Shown here one piece after another: positions 20,638 to 33,465 of a stretch of 64,000 bases of DNA. Within the stretch, counting starts at the first letter, position 1, and every line of letters starts with the position of its first letter. Source of the stretch: Bretschneidera sinensis. Its lineage: Eukaryota > Streptophyta > Magnoliopsida > Brassicales > Akaniaceae. A program made the translations under genes and the position numbers. The stretch covers positions 60,618,584-60,682,583 of the forward strand of contig CM043705.1 of the NCBI GenBank assembly GCA_023935145.1. Reading direction: 5' to 3'. Under the pieces are notes generated by a model, which saw nothing but the letters and a program-made list of their open reading frames with translations, was not told where the DNA came from and made no database searches.

Positions 20638-22138
20638 CTCCGATAAATGTCATACATCTCACATATCAGCAAATATCAAATTCCGTAGTTTGAAAACAAA
20701 ATCCAAAAAATGGAAGCTAATGACATTTTACCCAAGTCTTTCATAAATTATAATATATACAAATTATGTACTCGTGCAATGCACGTGCCAACACTATAGT
20801 ACTGTTGCAGTAGTTTATATTTTAAACTAATTTTGTTAACAATGAGAGAAATTAATTTATATAAAAATTAATATGTTATTTGAATTGGATTAGGCAAATA
20901 AACACGAGGAAACAATTATTTTAAGTGACTTAAGATTAATGTGTACCTGAATTTTGAATGTATATAAACTTCTTTCAAGACAATGATTTTTTTAAATAAG
21001 ATTTTTAGGCCACTATTTGAGTTTGAAATTAAGTGGAGTTATTTTTTTCTTTTTAATGTTTTTCACATTTAATCAAATAATTACAATATGTGTAAGGTAA
21101 ATGAAATGTTCAGCATCTCATCATTGCCTACGTGAATGTTGTCATGATATATATATTAATTACATTACTGTCAATTATATGGAGTAATATTTATATCTAA
21201 AAAAATAATTACAACTTTTAGATAGAGTACTAAATTGTTTAGATGAATTCTTTTTCTACATAGAATTAAATATTTTTTCGAGGGGAATTAGATGAATATT
21301 TTAATAAGATAAGGGAAAATCTTTTAAAAATAGCAAAAATCACAGCGTCAAATATTCAATAGGGAAGACAACGAAGCGGGTTTGAACCACTACCGCCATC
21401 TTAGCTCACATACATATGGCAGGATTCAGTGCAACCTCTAGGAGGAGTAGGCCAGAAAAGCAAGAGTTCAACGTAAAATAAATTGATTGTTTAATTTGTA
21501 AAAGATTTGCAATTGTATAAGTAAATTCGAATTGTAATTCTGTGAATAAAATAAGATATCGATTTAATGTATTTAACTGCGTACAGAGTAGTACTGTCTT
21601 ATCAACATACAGTACTTTTTATTAGGAAGATCACTTGTTCATATAGAATAGTAAATTGTGTTGAAGACTGGCTTAATTTCAAAAAATACAAATAAATCCC
21701 GGTCAGTGTGAGGAAAAAGAAAACCTTGCTTCTTCAGGTCTTTCTTTCTCTCCATTGTGTTAACCTAGTAATTCTTGCTGAATGGAAGAAGCAACAATCG
21801 TGATTTTGCAACACAAATTCCTATATGGTTTGCTGACAGGACATAGCTGCTTTCAAATTATTTATTTTTTTTCTTTTAATGACACATACGTCACTAAAAA
21901 GGACAAAATAATTTTGTGGAAGAAGCAATTTCTGCTGCAGAAATAGCCTCTCCCATCTTTTAATTCTTTTTCTTATTTTTGGTACTCTATTTAGCCACTA
22001 ACTTGTACATGTAGGCAAGAATAAGATTTTATATAATTTAGTTTGATTTTGATTAGTTATTCATTAAGGAACAAGGTAGGAATTACAAGTGTGTTTCACG
22101 TTATGCTTTCTTGTGGAAAACTTTGATTTGAAAATAAT
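20638..22138. other. TBL-array spacer (TBL-2 downstream)
   Basis: Non-coding DNA matching 38,620-40,119, 43,210-44,713 and 63,450-64,000. It contains 'GTGCAATGCACGTGCC' near 20,775 and long A/T tracts. No gene is supported on either strand. Confidence 0.85.
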
Positions 22139-23492
22139 CTAGTTCTGAAGTAGAGTTGCATATAGGAGTTCATTCCAGGTATCAGGAAGTCCGGGGAGAC
22201 ACCAATGGCTGCAGTCTGTTCCAAGGGATTCTACATGACCGTAGGACGAGGGGTGACTAACTTTCCTTAGTTGTGATAAGGTTGTCACATTAAGCAAATG
22301 AACTTTCTTTGGCATTGTACCTATTACTTTTTCTAGAATTGCTTCCGCTTTATGTAAACCTCCTGGATACTTAGACTCGAGCAATGGATGTGTTTCCTCT
22401 TTGCAAGTCTTCGCATTTTGATCCCCCCAATCTCTTGAACTGTGTTAAAAAAAAAAAATATGAAGATATGTAACGAATACGTATGACACTCTATAGAAAT
22501 TTACTTACTTGTGATGATATGGAGAAACACCCTGGAAGAAGATTTTGGTTTTGGTAGTATCCACATTAGAATTTACCCATCTAGCCCACATATTCAATGC
22601 TTTCTCATATGCAACCAAGCGATCCATGTCTTTGTATGTAGATTCCCCATCTTGAATAACATCCCATCTGTAAGGTTAATTTTTTATTTTTTTTTAGAAT
22701 AGAAATATTACATAAAAGCAAGGTTTTTAATTTTGATTTCAACAAAGATTTCGAGAGTAAAAGAAATACGGAAGTACAGATGAAAATTTCGATTTCAATT
22801 TGAAATTGTAAAAGGGTCAAAAATTCCATCATCAAGAATTAATTTGTTCAATTGCCAGAAATTGACAAAAAAAATTCCTCGAAATATTACCTATCTATTC
22901 ACGGAAATTGAAGGAATTTTTGAAATATCACACAAATTCTGAATTTTATTGGAAAATCCTGAGTTATTTGGTAAAACGATATGAAATGGTCAAGATGCGT
23001 GGAAATTTGAAATTTCAACGAGATTGTGATCCTCGTATGCAAGGTCAGAGTGAAAAAATCAGAAATCATGTGATGAACCAATGTAATAGAAAAGATCCTG
23101 GTATATATATATAAAGTTCTATAAAACCAAAAGTAACTTCAACTAATATTTTTGAAGGATAGACACCTGAGATTGCGGTTCAAGGGAATCAATTGTCTTT
23201 TTTAATAGAATTCAATCTATGAACACAAACATATGAAGAGGGTATATATGATTGATTGCACTTTTCAGTTAAAAAAACATCCTCAATATTTAGAGACACA
23301 AATCAAGTGTTAATGAAAAACTTACGGTGTTTTGGATCCACTGTGAAGCCACCAATGCCATGTATTGAAGATCAATGCATCGATTCCCTTCAATATTTCT
23401 CCATCGTTAATGGAATTAAGTTTTAAAATTCGCCGACCTTTCTCCCTAACAACATCAACTAGCAGTGCATTGCGGGAGAACATTAACGAAAC
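22139..23492 (-). pseudogene. TBL: TBL-2, exons 5, 4 and most of exon 3 (split gene, 3' part)
   Basis: Exon 5 (22,139-22,439) keeps [13 protein letters not shown] with the DxxH catalytic pair. Exon 4 is 22,509-22,667. Exon 3 is 23,326-23,492 and is then cut by the Ty3 insertion 13 bases from its acceptor side; the remaining 13 bases are at 36,870-36,882. Small changes against sisters include RKVSHP for RKDGHP in exon 5 and Leu for Trp in the 'GEIWKG' segment of exon 3. I found no other stop or frameshift in these exons, so the retrotransposon insertion appears to be the main lesion. The 5' exons are at 36,870-38,012. Confidence 0.9.
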
Positions 23493-26095
23493 TGTAACGA
23501 CCCATCCCGAGCGGGCCCACTCAGGACGGTATCAACTACCTTTCGAAATCGAGCACCTGGACACACAAATATATACTACAACAGAACAACATCTAACATA
23601 TATTAGTTAAGATCATACAGAGATTACAACTATAAGGTTGTAGCTTTACAAGGTGTCTAAAGAGACACAGCCAACCGGTTACAACTTCACACCTAATATA
23701 CAATATAACACTAAGAAAAAAGATTGACCGAGGATGCGACGCTCGTGGACCCACCTAAAACTTCATTGAACTTCAAAGCTTCACCACTTAAAATCCAAAA
23801 TCACCTGAAAGGTTAGAAATAGGAAGGGGGGTAAGTTATAAAGCTCAGCGAGTTCTTACACTACACAAAGTAATCACTTGTTAGAAAAAGTTGAGGGCTT
23901 ATTATTATTTTTTTTTTCCTTTCTACTTTGTTTGTTCGTATACATAGTCATTTAGCACTTTGCAAAACAACAATCTTAGTATACATAGTCATTTAGCACT
24001 TTGCAAAACAACAATCTTAGTAATCATAATATGATCCTATAAGACCCACAACCAACTTGCAATCGCCATTCCATAGTCCATCAAAATATCACAATTTATC
24101 CATACAACCAAATATTTCATATGCCCCCTTACGGGCTAAGTAATTCAAATTCATGTATGATATGCCAATGCAGCATGATGCAATGAAATGTATCATCTCA
24201 TAATCAATCATAATCCATCGGGGACGTCTCCCCATGTACCGATACGTTTCACAAACAATAAATTTTCAGAAACCCCCTTGATCCAGGCCGGGTCCAATCA
24301 TCCAAATATATTCGGTCTCCTTTTTCAGCCCTTGTGGGTAGGGACCTATCGTCCTCACACATCACTCCCCCCTCAATAACATACCATAAATTTCAATGCA
24401 CGATATGAAATGAAATCAAGTGATGAACATCATCAAAGTCTCAACAATCCATACAATCACACAACATTTAGCACAAAGGTTTTGAAATCACTATCTCATC
24501 ATTAATATATAATTTACTTATCTTACCACATAGTTATAAATATAATTATTACATCTAAATAGCGAATTACAACTCTTATGCAACCTTATTGTTTTGGTTT
24601 CCCCACTAACATTCATGCTTACCAAGAGTAGGGTAATACTCACCTTACGCCAAACACTACTTGTGGATCACTTCTTTACCTTTACTACGATCATCCACCT
24701 CACCTATTGAAATGTCATTTTTAACAATTAAAGCAAACTACATATACAAATAGCCAATGAGTATAGTATTTAAAACTTAAGACACTTAATAAGAAATCAA
24801 TCATTCCATTTACTTACACATATAAATCAAAGAAAATACTACTAAAGTTCATTCTTCTCCTTAATCATCTATTTTCACTCTTTCCCTTCTTTCCTTCATT
24901 CTTTACTCCATAAAACTCTCAATTCATATAGACTTAAATTTCAAGACACTAACTTAGGGTAATTACCAACAAATATCAACTTGTAAAAAGTATTCATTCT
25001 AAATATAATTTCCCAATCCAGAAAAAGTCTCTTACTTAGGAATTTCTTTTAACTCCAAAAAGGGTTTCAAATTTACAGCCCATAGTAAAATTCTCTAACA
25101 ATACTTATCTCAAAAATCATGCTATACAAGAATAAAACTTCAAACTTTGTACATACAATCATCCTAAAAATCTTCAAACTTCACACACTCTTATTACTTT
25201 CTTCCAAAGTTCCATAATACAGAAATTTCCAGATTTCTCTCAAATTTTCTCCCAACTTCAAATATTTCAAACTAAACCAATTTAAATTCAAATCATCCCA
25301 AATAAAGTTTTAGATAAACTTTAAGAAGTATAATTTAACTTAAAAATAGTTGGGACACAAAACTACCTCAAATTCTTGCTGAAAAACAGCTCACAATACT
25401 GCCCAGAACACAAATTATTTCCAGAATTTCTACACAATTCTCCCAACTTATAAAACTCATAAATCCCTCAATTTAAATCCAAAAGACCTCAGAAAAAAGC
25501 CAGAAATCAACATCAAGAAGTCTAATTTAAGTTTGTAGTTGAACACTTTTCGAAATTACCTCAAAATCTGCACGAAAATGCCAAGGGAACAAAACGGGCT
25601 ATTCCTCCCCTTCTCGGAGCGTGGGGTCCACATGCCACTGTAGCCCGCTCGTGGAGGCTCATCTCCCTGGCCGAAAGATAGCTAATGGTGGCAGAAGAAG
25701 GTTTTCAAAGTTTGAGGGCAAACGGAGCTTGAATAGTTAGGTTAAGGCTAGGTCAAAGTTTGGAAGAAATGGGTTTTGAGAAGGAAAAAATCTGGAGCTT
25801 TTCTTTCTTTCCTCTCTCCTTAAGCCGAATTTGCAAATTGCCAAATGAGACATTTTGCTATTCTAGGTCAACTTTTAGCTTATATACTCCCTCTAAGTCT
25901 TGGCCTTTTACCACTCTACCCTTCCCCTTCTTCTTTTATTAATTTACATGCCATTTCCTTTAATTTTCCTTCTAGTATTTAAACAACCCCAAAGTTTTTG
26001 TTTTTTACTAGGAGTCCCCCTTAAAAGAAAGAAAGAAAAAAAACTGAATTATAAAACAAGATTATGAAAGCTTAAAAGAAATATCGGGTTCTACA
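23493..26095 (-). repeat. Ty3 left LTR (3' LTR of minus element)
   Basis: 2,603 bp. It has a tandem 41-bp duplication at about 23,939-24,020 (TATACATAGTCATTTAGCAC repeated), which the right LTR lacks. It also keeps about 570 bp (24,569-25,137) that are missing from the right LTR. Confidence 0.88.
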
Positions 26096-26164
26096 ATTCT
26101 CCCCTCCTAAAAAAAATTTCGCCCTCAAAATTTTCAACTAACCTGAATTGAGGAATAGATAAGG

Positions 26165-26395
26165 TTATTGGTTCTTCATTTCCACTTTGCTTTCCCATGT
26201 AGCTTCTTCGACTCCTCTATTTCTCCAAAGCACTTTAACCAAGGGAATGACTTTGTTGCGAAGAACTTGTTCCCTAGAGTCCAAGATTTTTACTAGCATC
26301 TCCACATATGAAAAGTCCTTTTGAACTTCTATGGATTGGAACGGAATGATGTGCGACTCATCCGGTACATATTTGCGCAAAGCTGACACATACAT
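26165..26395 (-). pseudogene. Ty3 polyprotein C-terminus with chromodomain-like end
   Basis: 76 codons ending at a stop near 26,165. The sequence contains VSALRKYVPDESHIIPFQSI, then VKILDSREQVLRNKVIPLVK and VLWRNRGVEEATWES. This is the typical end of Tekay/Del-type chromovirus integrases, where the last part is the chromodomain thought to guide insertion into heterochromatin. Upstream (higher coordinates) the frame stops abruptly at about 26,396 and gives way to unrelated AT-rich sequence, so the rest of pol is gone. Confidence 0.82.
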
Positions 26396-28902
26396 GTATT
26401 AAGACAAAAATAAAATAAAACCGGACACTACAATTCTCCCCTGCTAACAAGATTAAATTTTGTCCTCAAAATTTTCTTGACCAGAGTTCACAAAACTTCT
26501 AAATTATCACCTTCCTAAGTCTACTTACTTTCTCAAGTACATTCTTCAAATTCTCCACTTTCTTCAAGATTTGACATTACAAGATTAAAATTCTATCTCA
26601 TTATCAACTTGAACTTTTTATATTTCGTTGCCAACCAACTACTCAAATACTACAGTAATTTTACGTGCTATTTTAATAAATCTCGTCCGATCTTACTGGA
26701 AACTCTTTTGCTCACTAAGTTGTGCTCGACCTTTAATCAACTACTCAACTTCATATTTTTATATCTCTACCATTCGGTTTATCCAACTAGTCCCTCAACC
26801 ACACATTCCTAAACAAAAGTATTATTCATAGTCATCATCTTTTTACATCTTTTCTTTGCTCTTGCTTCAAAAACTAAAATTTTACCATTTTATACTCCTA
26901 TCTACATATTTACTTTTCTATCTCAACTCTAGGCTTCAAGCTTCAAGAGCCTCCAATTTTGTATAACTTAATCAAGTATCTCTCCCAAAATATCTCTCCA
27001 CAAAATCATTTACTGACTATTCACTTTTTCTTATTATTTAATAACTTCTTCTCCAAAATAAATATTATGCTTAGGGTTCATCAACAATGTTACCAAAATT
27101 TTAGTACTCGCTTTAGTTTAGGTCTTCATTCAACTTATGAGTTCATTCACTTTTCAACATCTCTCAAGCAAAAGCTTTAAAAAAAAATTATCTTTTTTTT
27201 TTTTTTAATCACCATATATTAACCAATAAATTCATATGTAACTCTCCAATAGTAATAGTTAAGTACTTTACTTTCTATTATGACTCCAAGTTGACTAGTC
27301 TCTCCTTAGCAACTATAATATGCCACAATCCATTCCATAACATTGTTTGAGCATTTGGTGAACCAATTACTTTTATTTACATCTAATAACTCTATTCTAC
27401 AAATTTCTTCTCCAACTTTATCACTTAGTTGTCCTCAAATATTACTTGTTTAATTTGTCTTTGACTTCTACTTGAACTCCCAATGATTTTGTTGGAAATC
27501 ACCTTGACAAGATGCCCAGGTGGTGATCTTCCAAAAATTTATGTCTAAAATGACTTATAGAAAGAAATACAACAATCGGAAGTAAGAAAGAAAAGAACAC
27601 AAGCCATTACAATGATCTCTATCAAATCTATACTACTTCTCTTTCTTTATAACCAACCTCTCTACAATGAGTCCCTCTTGTATGTCTTTGTCTTGTATCA
27701 CAATGTGTTTCACATCTTATGTCATGAGAGAATGAAGCTAGGTCTGATAGTCGACAAATCCTTATTATAAACTATGGTTGAGGGTTATAACTAATTGCCT
27801 CAGTCTCAATCTTTCCATTATCTATTTATACCGTAATCCCTTATCTAGCAATCATTTGGCCTTGTATTCCATACTTACTTCTATTTTATTATAATTTCTC
27901 TAATACTTTGATATCTTATTTGAACTTTTGGTCTTCTCTAATTCACCTTTTAAACATCTCGCTTTACTTTGTAACCTCCTTTTTTGTGCATATACATCAT
28001 ACTTTCACAAATCATCCTCCTTCTAATATGTTAACCGTATCTAAAACAAATTACTCATCAGTCATTAGATTTCTAAGTACTTAAAATATATAAATTCACC
28101 ATCACACATCTCTTACCACAACCAAATTAATATTCGTCAATTTACATCTTCAAATAAGTTCTTAACAACTAGCATCAACCATTTAATCATTCCTTCCATA
28201 ATCAAAAGTCATGGTTTGCTACAACTTTTCCCTTTACAAATTCCATCTTCCAAATATTTCCAATTGGTCCTCTGCAAAACTCATATACTTCGAATCTATC
28301 GCATAAGGTATTCTAATTATCCAAAAAGTTATTGTTTAAGAAAACCATACTTCTTTTACTATCTCTCAAAATACTAAAGAATCTTCACTTGTGATTTATC
28401 TAACACCAACATTGCTTCACTTAAAAAAAATTTGTTTTGTTTATTTTATTGCAAACAACCCTACTATACCTTACTCTTACAATATCAACTTCTCTAATAA
28501 ATTACTCCTATGCCTTTTTATACTCGTTAATCCATCTAAACTCCTACCAATATTTTTATTACCCTTCTAAAGTCCCACTTCATAATGAGATGCTTACAAT
28601 TTCTACGAATTGATACAATTTCCCACTTCTCAAACCTCTCTACACCTTATAATAGATAATCACAACTCAAATTTTAGAATACCCCAAGTCTGATATCCAA
28701 TCAACTAGCGTTCTCCCATATCACCACTTGAGTATAGAAACGCACGTACCTAGTACTCAAGATTTCCTCAATTTTCAATTTCACAATCTCTACAATAAAT
28801 ACTTAAATCATACCTTACATAGCATTCACACAATCATCAATCACAAGCACTTTAGCATAGATAGCATAAAAAAAATCATCCAATGAAATTTCATACATAA
28901 CT
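26396..28902. other. Non-coding interior of Ty3 derivative
   Basis: Pyrimidine-rich (TTC, CTT) plus-strand DNA with many short CATTC/CTCAA words and no convincing gene. At 26,417-26,437 'ACTACAATTCTCCCCTGC' repeats the LTR-end plus polypurine junction seen at 26,091, suggesting that a second, related element end is fused in here. Confidence 0.55.
27490..27742 (-). mobile_element. Truncated Copia LTR fragment
   Basis: Begins TGTTGGAAATCACCTTGACA and follows the inverse of the 3' LTR end at 9,949 (GATGCCCAGGTGGTGATCTT, TACAATGAGTCCCTCTTGT, AATGAAGCTAGGT), then the match stops. It is more diverged than the LTRs at 28,903 and 33,466. It is probably an older insertion remnant. Confidence 0.75.
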
Positions 28903-29782
28903 TGTTAGAAATCACCTTAGCAAGATGCCCAGGTGGTGATCTTCCAAACACCCAAGTCTTGAATGACTTGTAGAAAGAATTTCAGCAATCGAACACAAGA
29001 ATAGAAAATCAAAGAAAGAAAGAAGACAAGTAATTTGTTGTCGAGGTTCGGCAATGTGCCTACGTCCCCATGAGTTCCTCCGAACTCTCTGCACTATCTC
29101 AATGGTTCTTACAAAGTTACAGCAATCCTCTTCAAGAATCCAAGTTCTTGAAGAACCAAGAAGAGAACGAGAAAGTGATAGACCTATTACAATGCTTTCT
29201 ATCAATTCTCTACTAACCTCTCTTCTTTACAACCAGCCTCACTACAAGAGTCTCTCTTGTGTTTATGTCTCTCACAAAATTGTCTCTTGTGTTTACAATG
29301 ATCTCACAATGTCACAACCTGTGTGGTTCTCTCACACACCTTTTTCACCACTTGAAATGAGGCTAAGAAACCCTTTTTATAGCCTCTTAATTCTTGGAAA
29401 ATCTTGTAAATCATTCTTGACCCTTTGATCATGTTCTTCCTTTAATCTCAGCCCTTCATCACTCTCCAAGTGATTCTGTGCATTTTGGTGTGGTGCACAC
29501 ATGATTGGAGAGGTCTTATGCATGCTGGATCATGTGTGCAGCCATGTGCTATGTGCTGCGGCGTGACCTGATGCTGCAGCCTCCTGATGCTGCGCGCACA
29601 CCTCCTGCCTGTGGGCAGAAACTTCCACAGCAGTGTGCCTGACCTTCCCATGCTCAAAATTGAAGCACACACATGTGTGCAACCTTATAACTTGCTCAAA
29701 TTTGATATCCCACAATTGGTTTGGACATTAACCAACTTTAGACCATGTTTGGATATGTTTGAAACTTAGACAAATAACAACA
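28903..29782 (-). repeat. Copia 3' LTR (minus orientation)
   Basis: 880-bp direct repeat of 33,466-34,345. On the minus strand it begins TGTTGTTATTTGTCTAAG and ends GGTGATTTCTAACA. Confidence 0.92.
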
Positions 29783-29864
29783 ATCTCTACCTTTGTCTAA
29801 GAGTTCAAAAACCTGAACCATTGTGCAGAAAGCTTCGGGATCAAAACTCATCTGGAGTTACCAA

Positions 29865-30308
29865 TTAACCAACTCCAATCCTAAGAAGTCCAAGGTAATG
29901 ATTGGACCTTCTTAGAGGTAGAACCTTGGTGCCTAAATCTGCAGGACTTTTCTCCGTGGTCTTCTTGTCAACATGAATGCATCCTTTCGTACCATTTTCC
30001 AGAATGTAATGATACCAAACATCCATATGCTCTGTCCCCTCATGGAACACCGGATTCCTCCACAAGTGCCCCACACTTTGGCTATCCAAAAACACCACAA
30101 CCTGCTCTTTTAGGACCTCTCACTCGTCCAACAACCTTTTGCACCCTACAGCCTCCTTTATGGCTTCCATAACTGCTACGCATTTTGCCCCGGTTGTTAT
30201 TAGTGCTACCATTGGCTGCCACTGAGCCTCCTTGTTCCTCAGCAGCCACTTCATCCCAAGCCAATGCTTTTTTCTGGGATTACTCACACATTTGCTGAAA
30301 ACATCCAT
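29865..30308 (-). pseudogene. Copia RNase H remnant
   Basis: Pieces of the Copia RNase H domain in more than one frame. At 30,098-29,865 VFLDSQSVGHLWRNPVFHEG and HMDVWYHYILENGTKGCIH match the intact-looking domain at 8,600-8,830. Upstream fragments (HWLGMKWLLRN) are joined by deletions and frameshifts. It ends with a LGLLRIGVG tail just before the polypurine tract. Confidence 0.78.
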
Positions 30309-31803
30309 TGCCTAAGAAACACTTGACCTGTTTCTCTTCCTTTCCCGGATGATTCTCCTCATCCCAAGGATCTTTTGTGCAAGGCTGAGATCCTTCCCTC
30401 TCGAACTCCTCACTGAGTTGAGATGTAAAGCTTTCCATCCTCTTCCTGATGTTCCAAACTAACAGCCCATCAATGACATAGGTGAGGATACTCACCATCT
30501 TCTCCACCTTGTGTCCAGGTGAGAAAGTTTCTGTGAAACTTATGTCTCCTCTTCTTGTGAATCCATTCGCCACCAGCCTAGCCTTGTTCCGGACTTCATC
30601 TCTTGGAGGGTACCCTTCTTTGACCTTGTAAGTGCACTTACATTCCACAACTTTCTGCTTTCTTGGAATTTTCACCAATTCCCAAAAGTTGTTCTTCCTC
30701 AAAGAATCCATTTCTTCCTCCATCGCTAGCTGCCACTTTGACGAATCCTTACACTCCATGGCATCCGTGTAAGTTTCTGGTTCAGCCATCCCTCCTTCTT
30801 TCCAAGGAGCTGCTGCATCCGCAGCATCCGCAAACCCACATCTTGAAGATGGTTCGACCAGCCTTCTTTCCCGGTCTCTTATGAGCTGAAAGTCCTTCTG
30901 ACTTGCTGCAGCATCCTCTTCTTGTTCAGCCTCTTCTTGAGTTTCTTGAGCTTGGCAATCATCCAAGGGCTCTACCTGGTCCAAACTCTCTTGCCTCCTT
31001 TGCTCTACCTGAACAGAATCTCCCTTGATGCTATGCTCAACAATTTCTGAATTGGTTTGCTCACTAGCCCCTGCAGGGTTAGTTTTCTCCAAGTAGGGAA
31101 ATAACAATTCATTAAAGACAACATCCCTACTTATTATGAGTTTAAATCCTTCTTTTTCTAAGGACAACAACTTGTACCCCTTAGCCCCTTCCCAATATCC
31201 TAGAAACACATATTTTCTAGATCCTGGGCTAAGCTTATCCTCCTTTTGGAATGCATACGCAGCACACCCAAAAGTCCTAAGGTTGTCCAACTCAGGGGGT
31301 TTTCCACTCCACAACTCTTCGGGAGTCTTATGGTATACAATCCTAGAGAGTGATCTATTAATCAAACATGCAGCTGTAGCTACAGCTTCTCCCCAAAAAT
31401 ATTTTGGTAACCCGGATCCTATTAGCGTGCACCTAACTTTTTTCATAGGGGTCTTATTCATCAACTCAGCAACTCCATTTTGCTGAGGAGTTTCCACAAC
31501 CGTCCTATGTCTTAGAATGCCATTTAACCTACAGAATTGATCAAGTTCATGGTTAAAAATTTCTAAGCCATTATCGGTTCTTATCCCCTTAACTACTCTA
31601 CCCATTTGAGTCTCAACCAGCCCTTTCCACACCACTAACTTATTCAATGCATCTGATTTATTTTTCACCAAATAAACCCACACTTTTTTTGAATAATCAT
31701 CAATTAAAGACAGAAAGTAAATGTTACCTCCCTGTGTTGGTGTCCTAGCTGGTCCCCAAAGGTCCGCATGAATGTAGTCAAGAATGCACTTAGACTTGTG
31801 CAC
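30280..31803 (-). pseudogene. Copia integrase plus collapsed reverse transcriptase
   Basis: About 507 codons. The integrase core has all three acidic positions in order: HADLWGP, RTDNGLEIF and PQQNGVAELM. A GKPPELDNLRTFGC segment and an acidic linker follow. Reverse transcriptase begins at TYTDAMECKDSSKW and breaks off after FTETFSP, where the central palm is deleted. The catalytic YVDD box reads YVID. The frame then drifts into unrelated residues. Upstream, a TAG in the segment before VSFNIGVHKSKC separates it from the protease frame. It is inactive as a polymerase; the integrase half looks less damaged. Confidence 0.85.
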
Positions 31804-31947
31804 TCCGATGTTGAAGCTGACACGATGTTGCTACCCAAAAACACAGCTCCTACAGAAATCCAGTTCTTCTACTTTGTCACCACCAAGTAGACCTTCCTTG
31901 CTAAGCACTTGCAGGCCCTTTTCGCTCATGTGTCCCAAGCGAGTGTG

Positions 31948-32388
31948 TCAAAGGGTTGCCTTGTCCAGCTCAGCCATCAAGCTTACTGCTTGATCATTGG
32001 TTTCTGTTTCTCCGATCATCTCATAGAGTCCATCGTTTCTTGCTGCCTTGATCACTACCAAAGATCCCTTGGCCACCTTGATCTTTCCTCCCTCTATCTT
32101 GCATGTATAGCCCATAGAATCCAACTGCCCCAATGAGATCAAGTTCCTCTTCAAATCTGGAACATACCTCACATTTTCCAGCAGCCTTGTGACTCCATCA
32201 AACATCCTCAATTGGATGTCTCCAATCCCTGTCACTTGGCAAGAATTATCATTCCCCAAAAAGACTCTTCCCTCATTGATCTCCTTGAAATTCTTGAACC
32301 ATTCTTTGTGAGGGCTCATATGATGAGTGCACCCGGTATCCAAGATCCATTTCCCCTGCCTTCTTGCCTCTTGCTCACATTTGAGCAC
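31948..32388 (-). pseudogene. Copia protease region
   Basis: 146 codons containing the Copia protease signature WILDTGCTHHMSPHKEWF (DTG active site) and LLENVRYVPDLKRNLISLGQ, which lead towards the integrase zinc-binding region. It is out of frame with the preceding gag by an indel near 32,320-32,390 and separated from integrase by a stop near 31,830. Confidence 0.85.
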
Positions 32389-33224
32389 ACAATAAGAACA
32401 TCATCATCTTGCTGTTCTTTTTTGGCAGCCGAAGCCTCTCCATTCTTGGTATGGCTTCCTCCTCTATCCCTTGTCATCTTCTTGCAATCTTTCTTGACAT
32501 GACCCTCCTTATGGCAGTAGTAGCAGCTCTTCCCTCCAAATCTCAGTTTGGAATGCATTCTCCCATGGCTTTCTCCTCTACCTCTGTCCCGGTAGTAGCC
32601 ATGCATGCTGTTCTGCACTCTCCTATGGCTCTCTCCTCTACCTCTATCCCGGTAGTAGCCATACATGCTGCTGTGCACTCTCCCATGGCTCTCTCCTCTA
32701 CCTATGTCCCGGTAGTAGCCATACATGCTGCTGTTCACTCTCCCATGGCTCTCTCCTCTACCTCTGTCCCGGTAGTACCCATGGTTGCTGCCATACCAAG
32801 TTGCTGCCCTTCTTTTAAAGAACAGCCCTTTACCACTTGATGCACTCCTTTTCTTGGCATCAAGATTATCTTGCAACTCTTCCTTAGGATCAAATTTAAA
32901 AGCAAAGATTCGTTTTCGAAGATACCTCTTATCCGGGAGAGTCTTGGTAAGAAACAACTTATCTAGTTTCTTCCATGTGACAGCTGGATCCTCCGAGTCC
33001 CCGCACTCCCTTGTGATATTATCCGACATGTGCAAGAAAATGGTGCTGTAGGCCATCTTCTTCATCTTGGTCCGCTGGTCCTCCGCGGCACTAGCTGGAA
33101 AAGCATCATCTTCTCCAGTAGCCAAGTCCACTTTCTGCTGCATGAGAACCGCCTTGATCTTCCGCTTCCATAGGGCAAAGTCCCCCTTTCCATCAAACTT
33201 CTCCACACAGAAATTTGAAGCCAT
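32316..33224 (-). pseudogene. Copia gag with internal 20-residue repeats
   Basis: Starts at Met 33,224 (MASNFCVEKFDGKGDFALWK), a typical Copia gag beginning, and continues through WKKLDKLFLTKTLPDKRYL. After 'EELQDNLD' it jumps to 'AKKRSASSGKGLF', so a central stretch usual for this gag is missing. Four near-identical 20-residue blocks of the type GYYRDRGRGESHGRVHSSM follow, then a CCHC knuckle CYYCHKEGHVKKDC. The repeats add basic, Arg/Gly-rich residues just before the knuckle. The frame ends shortly after by frameshift. Confidence 0.85.
32560..32800. repeat. 60-bp minisatellite in Copia gag (four units)
   Basis: Four copies of a 60-base unit recognisable by CTCTCCTCTACCT and CCCGGTAGTAGCCAT on the plus strand. 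The period is a multiple of three, so the gag frame stays open through it; for the same reason a spurious open frame appears on the opposite strand. Confidence 0.9.
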
Positions 33225-33465
33225 CTTTTGCGGACAAGATCCCAGATTTGTGCACTAACCACAACTACTTTCTTCAACCTCAAGAACACAGATCGAAGAT
33301 GGATCTTTAACACCATTCTTGAATCAACCTTCAAGAACACGACCGGATCTTGATCTTTACACCGTTCTTGAATCACCCAAGAAGTTTGATCTTTGATTCT
33401 TGGAGTCTTGGCTCCGTACCTTCTACTTCTTGCTCAGATAACCAGCTGCTTAGCTTTGAAACCAC

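Noticed and set aside
26609..27180. Possible small genes in the CT-rich Ty3 interior
   Set aside because: Overlapping frames in different phases with low-complexity Phe/Ser/Leu content; no start context or homology.
29448..29769. Several overlapping frames of 60-74 codons in the Copia LTR (again at 34,011-34,332)
   Set aside because: They sit on both strands of the LTR U3 region and match no known protein.
32560..32800. Regular direct repeats resembling a CRISPR array
   Set aside because: There are no unique spacers; units are contiguous and coding, within a plant retrotransposon.
32409..32840. A 143-codon plus-strand frame across the Copia gag repeats
   Set aside because: It is created by a 60-bp period that is a multiple of three; the minus strand carries the recognisable gag and zinc knuckle.
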